Source of the DNA: Burkholderiaceae bacterium
GTDB taxonomy: Bacteria > Pseudomonadota > Gammaproteobacteria > Burkholderiales > Burkholderiaceae
NCBI GenBank assembly: GCA_947374315.1
Contig: CANCBK010000007.1
Span: 1 to 50,844 of the forward strand
Reading direction: 5' to 3'
Length of the DNA stretch: 50,844 nt
Shown here: positions 31,212 through 40,349 of the stretch, one piece after another
Position numbering within the stretch: the stretch's first letter is position 1
Layout: every line of letters begins with the position of its first letter
Position numbers and translations under genes: made by a program
Notes under the pieces: model-generated
What the model was told of the DNA's origin: nothing
The model's input: only the letters and a program-made list of their open reading frames with translations
Databases searched by the model: none

Positions 31212-32744
31212 TTAAAAAGGTTCTTTGCCAGATGAAACCAGCAATACTGCTTGCGCCTGCAGAAGATTGCTCTCCGCTAGCGCCAATTGAACTTCAAGAT
31301 TGCGCAATTGCGTCTGCGCTGTCAGTAAATCGTTAAATCCCTGACCATTATTCGAGTATTGAGTTAAGCCAACCTTATAAGCCGCATCGGCTTGAGGCAC
31401 CTGGCGATCTTTTAAGAATTGCGTTTGGTTTTTGGCTTGCTCGTAAGCAGCATATGCAGCATTAACTGCAAGCACTATTTGCTGACGGTTAGAAATATCA
31501 CCTGCTTCGGCAGCAGCTTGAGAGCGTCGCGCTTGCTCTACCCCGTACTTCTCCTTGGTGAAGAAATAGAGTGGACTAATAATATCCAGCTCGAGCTGAT
31601 AGAACATCGCACCATTGTTGGCGGAGAATGGGCCACGCGGTGTAAAGGATGAGCCAATTACTTGAAAGTCGGGTAAGTAAGCTTTCTTTGCTAGATCAAC
31701 GCCCTTGCGGGCAGCATCCAATTGCAAGGCTGAGCTCTTTAACGCAGGATGACTGCTTTCTGCATAGTCTTCCAACTCAATTAACGTGGGTACGCCAGTC
31801 ATTGCGCGGCGCGCATCCCCTCGCAAAACTAAGCGCTCACGCGAGTGGCGACCAACCAAGGTGTTGATGTTGTTCAGTGCTACCTGCAGCTGACGTTCTA
31901 CATTGAATTGATCTGCTTGTGCCGCACTTTGTGATACTTGCGCATTGAGGTATTCAACATAAGCGGCAGCATTATTGGAGTAACGCGCTTTAGCTACATT
32001 CTTAATCATTTCTAATCGTAGGACGGATTCTTTTAAAACCTGTAACTGCTTTTGCGCAGCCAGTGCGCCGTAATACAAAGTAGATAACTGGGCACCTAAT
32101 TGCAAGTAAGTCGACTCACTTTGAGCTAGCAAAGCCTCGGCATTGGTATTGGCGATTTCGGACGCCAAACTCTTCTTGCCCGGAAACTGAAACGGTTGTG
32201 CGACGGAAATTGCATTATTGCTGCTGATGCCACCACCACCAGGGTTTGAGGCGCTTGGCGCGTTTGCGCCACCGAGCGCAAATGGTGAGTTGGCTGGCAT
32301 ACCAGACCATACCAATCCCACTTGTGGGTTAGCTGGAGCATTAATTTGTGGAACTGTTGCCTTCGCCGATAAATACGACTCACGCAGTGAGGACAGCTGT
32401 GGGTTATTTAACTTCAACTCAGTCCATAGCTGACGCAAATCCATTTCCGTGGGGCCCGATGGCGCACTCTTGGTGTAGATCTTGGGAGCATTGCTTGGGG
32501 TCGCAGGTGAAAATAAAGCTGCTCCACTTCCGGACTTAGCAGTCTCATTGCTGATCACGGGGGGCGCCGATAAGACATCCTGGGCTTCATGGGTTTGCAC
32601 TGTGACGCTAGAAGGAGTAGCTAGATTAGATTGTGCAAATACAGAACTAACAAAAAATAGAGTGACAAGTGCAAAGGCAACCCATTTCGTGGGGTTTCCT
32701 ATAGCAATAACAACTTCGCTCTTTTTTATCTGGCCGTAAATCAA
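31212..32744 (-). CDS. czcC: Outer-membrane efflux protein, CzcC/TolC type
   Basis: The 510-residue protein is the outer-membrane channel of the tripartite metal pump. A signal peptide (cleavage expected after VFA) is followed by a Ser/Pro/Thr-rich stretch and two TolC-like repeats of long helices (for example LYYGALAAQKQLQVLKE and AYAAYEQAKNQTQFLKD). The start is a TTG at 32744 with AGAGG eight bases upstream; I find no ATG in the N-terminal part. It is the first gene of the czcCBA cluster, with a TATAAT about 80 bases upstream. Confidence 0.88.
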   Translation of the reverse strand: MIYGQIKKSEVVIAIGNPTKWVAFALVTLFFVSSVFAQSNLATPSSVTVQTHEAQDVLSAPPVISNETAKSGSGAALFSPATPSNAPKIYTKSAPSGPTEMDLRQLWTELKLNNPQLSSLRESYLSAKATVPQINAPANPQVGLVWSGMPANSPFALGGANAPSASNPGGGGISSNNAISVAQPFQFPGKKSLASEIANTNAEALLAQSESTYLQLGAQLSTLYYGALAAQKQLQVLKESVLRLEMIKNVAKARYSNNAAAYVEYLNAQVSQSAAQADQFNVERQLQVALNNINTLVGRHSRERLVLRGDARRAMTGVPTLIELEDYAESSHPALKSSALQLDAARKGVDLAKKAYLPDFQVIGSSFTPRGPFSANNGAMFYQLELDIISPLYFFTKEKYGVEQARRSQAAAEAGDISNRQQIVLAVNAAYAAYEQAKNQTQFLKDRQVPQADAAYKVGLTQYSNNGQGFNDLLTAQTQLRNLEVQLALAESNLLQAQAVLLVSSGKEPF

Positions 32745-32826
32745 ATCGGCTGCCTCTAAATCTGTACTAATGCTGTTTTTTTAGCCCCAGATGCAGTTTT
32801 CCCTGCTTTTATAGGGGGTTTGGAAG

Positions 32827-32832
32827 ATTATA
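32827..32832 (-). promoter_or_regulatory. Putative -10 box of czcCBA
   Basis: A perfect TATAAT on the minus strand lies about 80 bases before the czcC start. The region 17 bases upstream does not resemble TTGACA, so an activator may be needed, or the call may be chance. Confidence 0.35.
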
Positions 32833-32919
32833 GGTGAGAAATCCCAAAAGTCTAATTATTGAGAATTTCTATCCTGTTGATTATAAAGACAATAATTAAT
32901 GTAGGTTACCCTTAAATGC

Positions 32920-34332
32920 CTAAAACTCGGCATGAATCCTAAAAGATAGGATATTTACCGGTCCGCGAGCTGAGTTATAGGCTGGATTGTTGACATGCTG
33001 AAAGTTCAATCCTGCCAACACATTCTTGATTACAGTGGCGTTGTAGTAAAGCTCACCAATGCGTTCTGGCGCGTAAGAGATGGTTTGGCTTGGGCCTGCA
33101 TAGTCGCCAATAAAGAAGGAAACGCCTCCTGCTTGGAGGTAAGTGCGGCGATAGCTCGATAAACCGTTTTGCATCATGGAGATGCCAATGCTGTCATGCG
33201 GACGCTTCCAGCTATTGCCATTCATGCCCATACCTACCGATACAGAATTGTCTGCCTCAGTAAAGGACATGGTTTCAGTGTGGCCATCAGAAGTAAAGGC
33301 ACGCGCATAGATACCTAAATCTGTGGTTAAGGCTTGCTCACCATGAATGCCAATACCCGTTTTGATCTGCATATTGTTGCGAACGTTGTCGATCGCTTGC
33401 GTACCTTGAGCGCTGTTCTGAATCACATAATTTGTAGCATCCGAGAAGCGCGCCATCACCATCTTATTACGATAGGCCAGAATGCTGACCTTACCCGGAA
33501 GATTGGCAATATTGTGTTGGCGCTCAACCTCTACCTGATCGCCGTAGCTATTGAAGACTTGCCAATTGAGATCACGGCCGTTAGGGGTCTTTGGAGCCAG
33601 CATACGGGAGGCGCGCATCACCCAGTTATCCAAGTACCACTCGCCTGCCAAACCCCAGCTGTAACCTCTCGCATCGGCCGCGTAGTCATAGGCTAGATAA
33701 GTCATATTGCCCCAGTTCATAAACTGCACACGAGGGTCTTTGGCATAGCGACTGTCGTCAAAAATATCGAGCGTGGAGAACTGACCGCCAGTCACTACAA
33801 CGCGATTACTGCTTACCGTTTGGGTAATTTGATTAGCCTCATTCTCGAGAACAAGGCTATCACCGTCTTGATTAATCGTTTGGCGTACAAAGGCTCGGGC
33901 AGAATAAAACTTAGCTTGAGTACCACTCGCCTTGGTGGCTTCTCCATTAGAAAAACCACCCATACCAGTCAGCCCTGAAAATGCCACCCCAGAAACCACT
34001 TCAGGATTGAAATAGATATCTGTATTCGGGGCTAGGCGTGCGCCAAAGAACAAGGTTCCAGTCCAGGTGTAGCTCATGGACTTATCACTCGATAAGCTAT
34101 TCATACCCGAGTAGGAGGATGTGAAATTGTTGTAGCGCTGATTAATATAAGTCGTTTGCCCATGTACATTTACTGGCAAACCGAATAGATCTCCCTCAGT
34201 CGGAAGATCCTCAATAGAGGATGCAAAACTCGCAATTTGATCTGCGCCTGATCCTGCCCGCTGGGCGAGCGTAGATGTGCTGAGTACAGCAATAAACAAG
34301 CTCAACAGGATGAAATGGGACTTGTGGGTCAT
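32920..34332 (-). CDS. OprB-like carbohydrate porin
   Basis: The 470-residue outer-membrane protein has a signal peptide (cleavage after LAQ or similar) and an array of amphipathic strands ending in a C-terminal Phe, as needed for barrel assembly. The motifs VHGQTTYINQRYNNF, TGTLFFGARLAPNTDIYFNPE and the RDLNWQVFNSYGDQ segment match carbohydrate-selective porins of the OprB family. No sugar-use genes are nearby, so the substrate is open. It is flanked by recR upstream and czcC downstream with gaps of 192 and 175 bases, suggesting its own transcript. Confidence 0.85.
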   Translation of the reverse strand: MTHKSHFILLSLFIAVLSTSTLAQRAGSGADQIASFASSIEDLPTEGDLFGLPVNVHGQTTYINQRYNNFTSSYSGMNSLSSDKSMSYTWTGTLFFGARLAPNTDIYFNPEVVSGVAFSGLTGMGGFSNGEATKASGTQAKFYSARAFVRQTINQDGDSLVLENEANQITQTVSSNRVVVTGGQFSTLDIFDDSRYAKDPRVQFMNWGNMTYLAYDYAADARGYSWGLAGEWYLDNWVMRASRMLAPKTPNGRDLNWQVFNSYGDQVEVERQHNIANLPGKVSILAYRNKMVMARFSDATNYVIQNSAQGTQAIDNVRNNMQIKTGIGIHGEQALTTDLGIYARAFTSDGHTETMSFTEADNSVSVGMGMNGNSWKRPHDSIGISMMQNGLSSYRRTYLQAGGVSFFIGDYAGPSQTISYAPERIGELYYNATVIKNVLAGLNFQHVNNPAYNSARGPVNILSFRIHAEF

Positions 34333-34524
34333 TCACAATTTCACAATGGTTAGTGGCGGCAGCCAGAAAACCAGCTGGATGCCACTAAGGCATAGAACAA
34401 AACAACTTAGAGGCACGGTGTGAGATTGAAGCTCAATAGCGGTGCAGCCTAAATTATCCCCAAAAAGAGGCAATTTACCTAGGATTTATGTCTATTTAGT
34501 GACGATTAGGAGTGAGAATGGCGC

Positions 34525-35148
34525 TTAGCCAACGGTGCGACGATCCATGAGCGCTCTAGCCAATGTTCCTGCATCCACATACTCTAGCTCCCCACCCACC
34601 GGAATGCCCCTGGCAATTCTGGTGACTTTGATGCCTTTGGATTTAAGTACCTCACCAATGTAGTGGGCTGTGGCCTCGCCTTCACTCGTGAAATTCGTTG
34701 CGAGGACCACCTCCCTGACCGCCACGCCAGTGTCTGGTGCTTCAATGCGATTTAGCAATCGATCGAAGTGAATTTCATTCGGGCCCATACCATCGAGTGG
34801 TGAGATGCGCCCCATCAATACAAAATAGTTGCCTTTGAAACTCAATGTCTGCTCCACCATCACCTGGTCAGCAGGCGTTTCGACAATGCAGAGCAAAGAG
34901 GGATCGCGACGATCATCACTACAGGTACTGCAGATCTGGGTTTCTGAGAAAGTGTTGCAACGAGCGCAGTGGCCTACAGTCTCTACCGCTTCACCTAGCG
35001 ATTGAGCCAGTACTGCTGCGCCATTGCGGTCATGCTGAAGTAAGTAGAACGCCATGCGTTGTGCGGACTTCGGTCCCACCCCAGGCAATACTCGCAATGC
35101 CTCGACTAAACGGCCGAGCGCATCCTGGGGGGCTTCATGACGCGCCAT
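34525..35148 (-). CDS. recR: Recombination protein RecR
   Basis: RecR works with RecF and RecO to load RecA at single-strand gaps. The 207-residue protein has the N-terminal helix-hairpin-helix ([20 protein letters not shown]), a four-Cys zinc motif in CARCN/CSTCSD, and a Toprim domain with [10 protein letters not shown] and EGEATAHYI. Its ATG overlaps the ebfC stop by one base (TAATG), the classical dnaX-ebfC-recR arrangement. Confidence 0.97.
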   Translation of the reverse strand: MARHEAPQDALGRLVEALRVLPGVGPKSAQRMAFYLLQHDRNGAAVLAQSLGEAVETVGHCARCNTFSETQICSTCSDDRRDPSLLCIVETPADQVMVEQTLSFKGNYFVLMGRISPLDGMGPNEIHFDRLLNRIEAPDTGVAVREVVLATNFTSEGEATAHYIGEVLKSKGIKVTRIARGIPVGGELEYVDAGTLARALMDRRTVG

Positions 35149-35471
35149 TAAAAGGGCAACTTGAAGCCAGGAGGCATGGGCATACCAGCAGTGGCGCCAG
35201 ACATCACTTGTGAGTTAGCGGCCTCTACTTGCTTGAATGCTTCCGTATAGGCGGTTACTAATAGGTCTTCAAGCATTTCGCGATCATCCATTGCGGCTGG
35301 ATCGATCTGAACGCGCTTCATATCGTGTTTACCGGAGATGGTGACTTTGACTAATCCGCCAGCGGCTTGGCCAGTAACTTCTAGCGCAGCTAATTGCTCT
35401 TGCGCTAGCTTCATCTTCTCTTGCATCTGCTGGGCTTGTTTCATCAAACCAGCAAGGCCACCTTTCATCAT
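35148..35471 (-). CDS. ebfC: Nucleoid-associated protein EbfC/YbaB
   Basis: The 107-residue DNA-binding protein forms dimers that bind and compact DNA. It shows the family's N-terminal amphipathic helix rich in Gln and Met ([14 protein letters not shown]), the central [17 protein letters not shown] strand pair and the [12 protein letters not shown] helix. It lies 34 bases after dnaX and is coupled to recR. Confidence 0.95.
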   Translation of the reverse strand: MMKGGLAGLMKQAQQMQEKMKLAQEQLAALEVTGQAAGGLVKVTISGKHDMKRVQIDPAAMDDREMLEDLLVTAYTEAFKQVEAANSQVMSGATAGMPMPPGFKLPF

Positions 35472-35505
35472 CGCTTTATTTCCTTTTACGAATATATTTT
35501 ATTGA

Positions 35506-37173
35506 TTAAAGAGGTTTAACAGAGCCGCCAACTACCTTGGCTCCGAACTCTTTTTCTAATTGCTGAATAAACGGATCTTGCGCAATCATCTGTTCTGCGT
35601 TTTGTCTTTTCTCTTGATGAATCTGAGCGTCAACTTTAGCAACAGTCTTGCCTTCCACTTCACCCTTCTCAATCAATACTTTTACCGACTTACCAAAGTA
35701 CGCCGTTAATGCATCGGCAAGACGGCCAACGGATGCTTCGGAAGCAAGCTGCGGCATTGGCGTCACAACTGTTGCGCGTACGCCTGCCGGGGTATCTTCC
35801 CAGTCTTGCAATTCTGTCTGAAAGGCTAATTGCTGAACCATCCCCTTTACTGGTAACTGGCGCATCAAGGCGTGCCAGTCTGGACGATTAGTACTTGAGG
35901 CTGTTGGTACTGGTGCAGCTGCAGCCGGAGGAACTGGGGCGGCAGGCGCTGCGGAAGAAGATGCAGCAGGAGCAGGCCTCACTGGAGCAAAAACTGCGGC
36001 AGCCACGGGTCTTGGTGCTGATGCTACTGGTGGCGCTGAATTGCCTACCCTGCTCGGCGCTTCGTTTCCAGGGCGAAAAGCCAACATTCGCAAGAGTGTC
36101 ATGGCAAAACCTGTTTGCTCATCGGGCGCTAGAGATAAATCGGGGCGGCTGGTAATGCTAATTTGATAGAAGAGCTGCGCCTCTTCTTTTGTAAGCGCGC
36201 TAGCCAAGCGACGAATCTCCGCTGCCTCCGGCCAATCTTCCAATACGGACTCAGGAACAATTTGTGCGGCAGCAATTTTCTGAATCAAGCTCGATAGATC
36301 GGCAAGGGCCAATGAAAAAGACATACTGCGTTCGCCCATCTCATTGGCAATTGCCAATAATGTTGCGCCATCTTTTGCAATCAAGGAGTCCAGAATGCGA
36401 ATGAGGTATGCATCATCCAGTGTGCCGAGCATACCGCGCACCGCTTCTTCGGATACCTTGCCAGCAGCATAAGCAATGGCTTGGTCTGTCAGCGATAAGG
36501 CATCACGCATAGAGCCTTGTGCTGCTTTTGCTAAGACACGTAATGCATTGGTTTCGCAATCCACTTTTTCAGCGGCTAGGACTTTTTCTAGATGCTCAAC
36601 GATGAGCGGCACCGGCATTTGCTTGAGATTGAATTGCAAGCAACGGGACAAAATAGTAACGGGTATCTTTTGTGGATCAGTGGTCGCCAGGATAAATTTG
36701 ACATGCTCCGGAGGCTCTTCTAGGGTTTTGAGCATGGCATTAAAGGCGTGATTGGTGAGCATGTGCACCTCGTCAATCATGTAAACCTTGTAACGCGCAT
36801 TACTGGGTGCGTAGGCAGCCTTCTCTAAAAGGGCGGCTATATCATCCACCCCGCGATTACTCGCCGCATCCATCTCAATGTAATCGACAAAGCGGCCCGC
36901 ATCAATTTCGAGGCAAGCCGGGCATTTTCCGCAAGGTTCAGAGGTCATACGCCCTTGGCCATCCTCCCCAGTGCAATTGAGGGCTTTTGCCATAATTCGG
37001 GCAATTGTGGTCTTTCCGACCCCGCGAGTGCCGGTAAATAGCCAAGCGTGGTGTAGTCGGCCCTGGTCTAAGGCATGGGTTAAGGCCTTAACCACATGGT
37101 CTTGTCCTACCAATTGGGAGAAAGTTTTGGGGCGCCACGAACGGGCTAAAGCCAGTGCTGTCATGTCTGACAT
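35506..37173 (-). CDS. dnaX: DNA polymerase III subunits gamma/tau
   Basis: DnaX is the clamp-loader ATPase of the replicase. The 555-residue protein has Walker A at residues 48-56 (GTRGVGKTT), four zinc cysteines (Cys67, Cys81, Cys84, Cys87), a DEVH Walker B and the sensor ATTDPQKIP. Domain III and an Ala/Pro-rich linker (about 385-430) lead into a C-terminal tau-like domain. I saw no obvious slippery A-run that would produce a separate gamma form. The ATG lies 23 bases from the divergent 4.5S RNA gene. Confidence 0.96.
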   Translation of the reverse strand: MSDMTALALARSWRPKTFSQLVGQDHVVKALTHALDQGRLHHAWLFTGTRGVGKTTIARIMAKALNCTGEDGQGRMTSEPCGKCPACLEIDAGRFVDYIEMDAASNRGVDDIAALLEKAAYAPSNARYKVYMIDEVHMLTNHAFNAMLKTLEEPPEHVKFILATTDPQKIPVTILSRCLQFNLKQMPVPLIVEHLEKVLAAEKVDCETNALRVLAKAAQGSMRDALSLTDQAIAYAAGKVSEEAVRGMLGTLDDAYLIRILDSLIAKDGATLLAIANEMGERSMSFSLALADLSSLIQKIAAAQIVPESVLEDWPEAAEIRRLASALTKEEAQLFYQISITSRPDLSLAPDEQTGFAMTLLRMLAFRPGNEAPSRVGNSAPPVASAPRPVAAAVFAPVRPAPAASSSAAPAAPVPPAAAAPVPTASSTNRPDWHALMRQLPVKGMVQQLAFQTELQDWEDTPAGVRATVVTPMPQLASEASVGRLADALTAYFGKSVKVLIEKGEVEGKTVAKVDAQIHQEKRQNAEQMIAQDPFIQQLEKEFGAKVVGGSVKPL

Positions 37174-37183
37174 TCTAACAAGC

Positions 37184-37189
37184 TAAAAT
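37184..37189 (+). promoter_or_regulatory. Putative -10 box of 4.5S RNA gene
   Basis: TAAAAT lies six bases before the inferred RNA 5' end. The -35 region would overlap the dnaX start and is not clear. Confidence 0.4.
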
Positions 37190-37195
37190 GGAATT

Positions 37196-37292
37196 GGATG
37201 GGCCTCCCCGCATGGCGGTTTGGATAACCTGGTCAGGTCGGGAACGAAGCAGCCAAACCCAATTCTGTCAGTGCCGGGGGTCGGGCTCATCC
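37196..37292 (+). ncRNA. ffs: 4.5S signal recognition particle RNA
   Basis: The 97-base RNA binds Ffh and targets nascent membrane proteins to the translocon. The diagnostic apical region is present: GGTCAGGTCGGGAACGAAGC with a GGAA tetraloop closed by G-C, opposite the conserved internal loop GCAGCC/CAGG. The ends pair over about nine bases (GGATGGGCC with GGGCTCATCC). Relative to E. coli the tetraloop-closing pair is swapped (G-C for C-G), which keeps pairing. It is divergent from dnaX, its usual neighbourhood in this group. Ends are inferred from pairing. Confidence 0.93.
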
Positions 37293-37623
37293 ACCTTCCC
37301 CATGCTGGGTTAAGCCTCATTACGGAGTCTTTAAGGCCCTCAAAATTCCTCGAATTACCTAAATAATCAGTAAAACCAGGATGACTCGGGAATCTATTGC
37401 CATTCAAATAAGCCCCACTCCTTATACCTACATTTGATAGCTAGATACATTCCAAATCCCCCGCAGTCAGAAAAATTCAGTAAAGAGATTTGGGGATGCA
37501 AAGAACAGGGATTGAGGAATATGTGGCCGCAAGAAACAACGAGTGCATTTATGAGAAATCAATTCGAATAAATCTTCAGGGCACAATATCTATCTACCCA
37601 AACCTACCCCCAGAGAAACTCAC
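37293..37623 (+). other. 331-bp gap between ffs and exoX, no gene seen
   Basis: I see no gene, clear terminator or conserved motif. A 69-codon frame here overlaps exoX and lacks protein-like character. Confidence 0.5.
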
Positions 37624-38283
37624 ATGTCTCAAGCCATTATTTTCGACGTTGAAGCAACCGATAAAAAAGATGCCGTCATCATTGAAGCCGCCTCTTTAGA
37701 TGTCACATCTATTAATCCACTTGCCATTGGTAATCCCTGGGTTCAGCGTTACAACCCCGGTAAGCCGATTAGCTTGGGTGCTCTAGCAACCCACCATATC
37801 ATGGATGAGGAGTTGCTTAATTGCCCATCCAGCACTTCATTTAGATTGCCTGCTGGCACCCAGTACATTATTGGTCATAGTGTTGATTTCGACTGGGAGG
37901 CTATTGGCAGCCCCGAAGTTAAACGTATTTGCACCCTCGCTCTATCTCGTAGCCTTTGGCCTGATTTAGATAGCCATACCCAAAGCGCTCTTCTCTATTA
38001 CTTTGAGCGTGCCACCGCTAGAGAACAGCTGCGCGATGCGCATAGCGCCTTAGCAGACGTATGGATTTGCTCCAAGATTTTGAGTCAAATCATCGAAAAG
38101 CTTAAACCCTCCTCCCTTGATGCCTTATGGGAAATGTCTGAGAAGGCCCGCATTCCGACGATCATGCCTTTCGGCAAACACAAAGGTGAGTTAATTAGTC
38201 AAGTGCCACCCGACTACAAGCAATGGATGCTACGACAGGACAACGTTTCTGAGTATTTACGTAAAGCCCTTAGCGCCAAATAA
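37624..38283 (+). CDS. exoX: Exodeoxyribonuclease X-like 3'-5' exonuclease
   Basis: The 219-residue DnaQ-family nuclease has Asp8 and Glu10 (FDVEATD), Asp90 (GHSVDFDW), and His140/Asp145 (HSALADV), the DEDDh set. The C-terminal part has PTIMPFGKHKGELISQVPPDYKQWM, the same FGKxxG domain (DUF3820-like) found at the end of E. coli ExoX, and length is nearly equal (220). ExoX removes single-stranded DNA ends in mismatch and UV repair. It is convergent with the umuDC operon. The start ATG has only a weak AGAGAAA site. Confidence 0.87.
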   Translation: MSQAIIFDVEATDKKDAVIIEAASLDVTSINPLAIGNPWVQRYNPGKPISLGALATHHIMDEELLNCPSSTSFRLPAGTQYIIGHSVDFDWEAIGSPEVKRICTLALSRSLWPDLDSHTQSALLYYFERATAREQLRDAHSALADVWICSKILSQIIEKLKPSSLDALWEMSEKARIPTIMPFGKHKGELISQVPPDYKQWMLRQDNVSEYLRKALSAK

Positions 38284-38295
38284 ACACCTTTACTA

Positions 38296-38327
38296 GGGAA
38301 TAAGGAATCCGTGATTTCCTTATTCCC
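38296..38327. terminator. Perfect 12-bp hairpin between exoX and umuDC
   Basis: The arms GGGAATAAGGAA and TTCCTTATTCCC are perfect complements around an 8-base loop, 12 bases after the exoX stop. There is no T-run on either strand, so it may end transcription with Rho or protect 3' ends of the two convergent transcripts. Confidence 0.55.
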
Positions 38328-38392
38328 CTTCCAGGCTTGCTGCTTATTTTTGCTTGTTCTATTTTTTACCTCAGATTTACTACTTTTTCCGC

Positions 38393-38524
38393 CTACTGAT
38401 ACTTGCGGCTAAATACCGATGTATTGCGGCTCTCGTTACGCTTGGTATTTTTCAAAACTGCGCAGTAAGACAAAACCATGATTACTGCAAGTGAAATGCC
38501 ATTGAAGTTATTTAATAGGTCCAT
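38393..38524 (-). CDS. Candidate 43-aa membrane protein downstream of umuC
   Basis: A short frame begins MDLLNNFNGISLAVIMVLSY, continues with a CAVL and a basic, Ser/Asn-rich tail (KNTKRNESRN), and ends RKYQ before TAG. Residues 9-24 are hydrophobic and followed by Lys/Arg, predicting one membrane helix with the tail in the cytoplasm. The ATG at 38524 has a perfect AAGGAG seven bases upstream. It starts 22 bases after the umuC stop on the same strand, so it should be made from the LexA-controlled umuDC transcript. I recognise no family. Small SOS-induced membrane proteins are known elsewhere (TisB, SidA), but no homology is claimed. Confidence 0.6.
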   Translation of the reverse strand: MDLLNNFNGISLAVIMVLSYCAVLKNTKRNESRNTSVFSRKYQ

Positions 38525-38546
38525 GTGTTTCTCCTTATTTAATTTT

Positions 38547-39848
38547 TTATCGTGCTATTGGTAATTCATCCCACTGCGTGGTGTAGTTCGGCGATCTGTT
38601 GCCTGATCTCATTTGCCAATCTTGTTTGGTTCCAGCTGCCGCGGTTCTAATAGCCGCATTACCAAATCGACTGTTGATCGAGTCCATCGCCTTCATGAGG
38701 CCAGCGGACTTGCCTTTGACCTCCATGTCATCAAATAGGGATTGCTGCATAGTGGGCTTGTCAGCCAAGAGATTGAAGATCACGCCTGCCTTCTTGTACT
38801 TAAAGCCTGTTTTATAGATTTGCTTTAGCCCTGCTAACGCAGCAGTAGTCAGAGTTAAGGTGTTATCGCTAGGATTTACCAAAGCAATGGTGATACTTTG
38901 ATGATGCTGTGGCTCATATTGTTTGTGCGGGTTGGTTTGGACAAAGACGGTAAGCGCGCCCGTGACTGACTTCTGGCCCCTGAGTTTTTCTGCGCCTCGT
39001 GCCGCATGCGTGGCAACAGACTCCGCCAACTCTTCCATTAATGTGACTGACTTACCAAAACTACGTGAAGAAATAATTTGCCGTTTAGCTGGCGCCACTT
39101 CTTCCAGGTTTAGGCAGGAGACGCCACGCAATTCATAACAAATCCGCTCGATCACGACACCAAATTGTTGACGCATCGCTTGCGGTGAAATTTGCACCAA
39201 ATCAAATATGCTGTTGATCTTGAGTTCTTTGAGCTTCTTTGCAGTCTTGCCACCAATGCCCCAAACTTCACCCACCGACGTCTCGGCCATCCACTGGTAG
39301 AGCGCTTCTGTAGGCATAGAGCTGATGTCACAGACGCCACTAAACTGGGGGTGCTTTTTGGCCAAGTGATTAGCGAGCTTAGCAAGCGTCTTGCTGGAGC
39401 CAACGCCTACACATACTGGCAATCCAGTAGCGTCTTTAATCTCTTGTTTGATGATTTGACCTAGGCTAGTGGGGTCGGCGTATTGCTTAAGCACTGTTTC
39501 GATTCTGAGAAAACTCTCATCAATGCTGTACACCTCAAGACTGGGCGTGAACCTCTTTAAGATCTCCACTACTCTTCCGCTCATGTCACCATACAAGGTG
39601 TAGTTGGAAGAATAGGCTTGGATGCCATGCTTCTTAGCAAGCTCCTGCATCTGAAACCATGGAGTACCCGTCTTAATGCCTAGCGCCTTCACTTCAGCAC
39701 TACGCGCTACAGCGCAACCATCGTTATTCGACAGCACCACCATCGGCACATCTTCTAGCTTAGGCGAAAATACTCTCTCGCAAGATACATAGAAATTGTT
39801 CACATCTACGAGCGCGAAGACCTGATTGGTTTGACCTGCTTGGTTCAT
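38547..39848 (-). CDS. umuC: DNA polymerase V catalytic subunit UmuC
   Basis: UmuC is a Y-family polymerase for translesion synthesis, active as UmuD'2C. The 433-residue protein has Asp15 in [10 protein letters not shown] and the catalytic Asp110/Glu111 in YSIDESFL, plus [10 protein letters not shown] and the helix-hairpin-helix [13 protein letters not shown]. The C-terminal little-finger domain ([13 protein letters not shown]) and a terminal DUF4113-like segment ([19 protein letters not shown]) complete the usual length. Its ATG overlaps the umuD stop by four bases (ATGA). The small membrane ORF follows. Confidence 0.96.
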   Translation of the reverse strand: MNQAGQTNQVFALVDVNNFYVSCERVFSPKLEDVPMVVLSNNDGCAVARSAEVKALGIKTGTPWFQMQELAKKHGIQAYSSNYTLYGDMSGRVVEILKRFTPSLEVYSIDESFLRIETVLKQYADPTSLGQIIKQEIKDATGLPVCVGVGSSKTLAKLANHLAKKHPQFSGVCDISSMPTEALYQWMAETSVGEVWGIGGKTAKKLKELKINSIFDLVQISPQAMRQQFGVVIERICYELRGVSCLNLEEVAPAKRQIISSRSFGKSVTLMEELAESVATHAARGAEKLRGQKSVTGALTVFVQTNPHKQYEPQHHQSITIALVNPSDNTLTLTTAALAGLKQIYKTGFKYKKAGVIFNLLADKPTMQQSLFDDMEVKGKSAGLMKAMDSINSRFGNAAIRTAAAGTKQDWQMRSGNRSPNYTTQWDELPIAR

Positions 39849-40342
39849 ACTAATTTACCGTTTCTGCTGCTGGCGTGACTGTACTTGCGCACTACTCCAA
39901 CAACCACACCCCAGATTTGGAGTTCGCTGTTCTCATTAAAGGTAATAGGCTCGTAGCTAGAATTCTCCGGCTGGAGTTCAGTTTTGCCGCGCAACTGATA
40001 AAGGCGCTTGATGGTGTACTCGCCGTCGACTACGGCAACAACGATGTCTTTGTGTTTTGGTTTGAGGGCTTTATCAACCACCACCTTATCGCCGTCATAA
40101 ATGCCCGCACCCATCATCGAATCACCCTGTACGGTGAACATAAAGGTGGCGGGCTTGTTTTGGACTAAATAATGGTTTAAATCGAGACTTTGCTCGGCAT
40201 AATCGGCTGCTGGACTCGGAAATCCCGCTGAAATACGGTGACTGAGTAGCTTGAATTCAAAGGCGCCGCTAGCTGCCAAGGCCTGTGGGGCCTGGGTCAG
40301 AGTGCTTTCTGAGGAGCTTTGTGGAAGTGCGATAAGTGCCAT
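39845..40342 (-). CDS. umuD: SOS mutagenesis protein UmuD
   Basis: UmuD is cleaved with RecA help to UmuD', the partner of UmuC. The 165-residue protein has the cleavage region [11 protein letters not shown] (Ala39-Gly40, where E. coli UmuD has Cys-Gly), the catalytic Ser75 in GDSMMG and Lys112 in GEYTIKRL. The N-terminal arm is about 15 residues longer than in E. coli. The only plausible ATG, 40342, has no ribosome binding site and lies a few bases from the predicted transcription start, so the message may be leaderless. Confidence 0.95.
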   Translation of the reverse strand: MALIALPQSSSESTLTQAPQALAASGAFEFKLLSHRISAGFPSPAADYAEQSLDLNHYLVQNKPATFMFTVQGDSMMGAGIYDGDKVVVDKALKPKHKDIVVAVVDGEYTIKRLYQLRGKTELQPENSSYEPITFNENSELQIWGVVVGVVRKYSHASSRNGKLV

Positions 40343-40349
40343 GGGTTCT

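Noticed and set aside
35506..37173. Programmed frameshift in dnaX producing a gamma form
   Set aside because: I could not find an A-rich slippery heptamer followed by a hairpin, so it is not claimed.
37490..37699. 69-codon plus-strand frame overlapping exoX
   Set aside because: It overlaps exoX in another frame and its peptide has no recognisable features.
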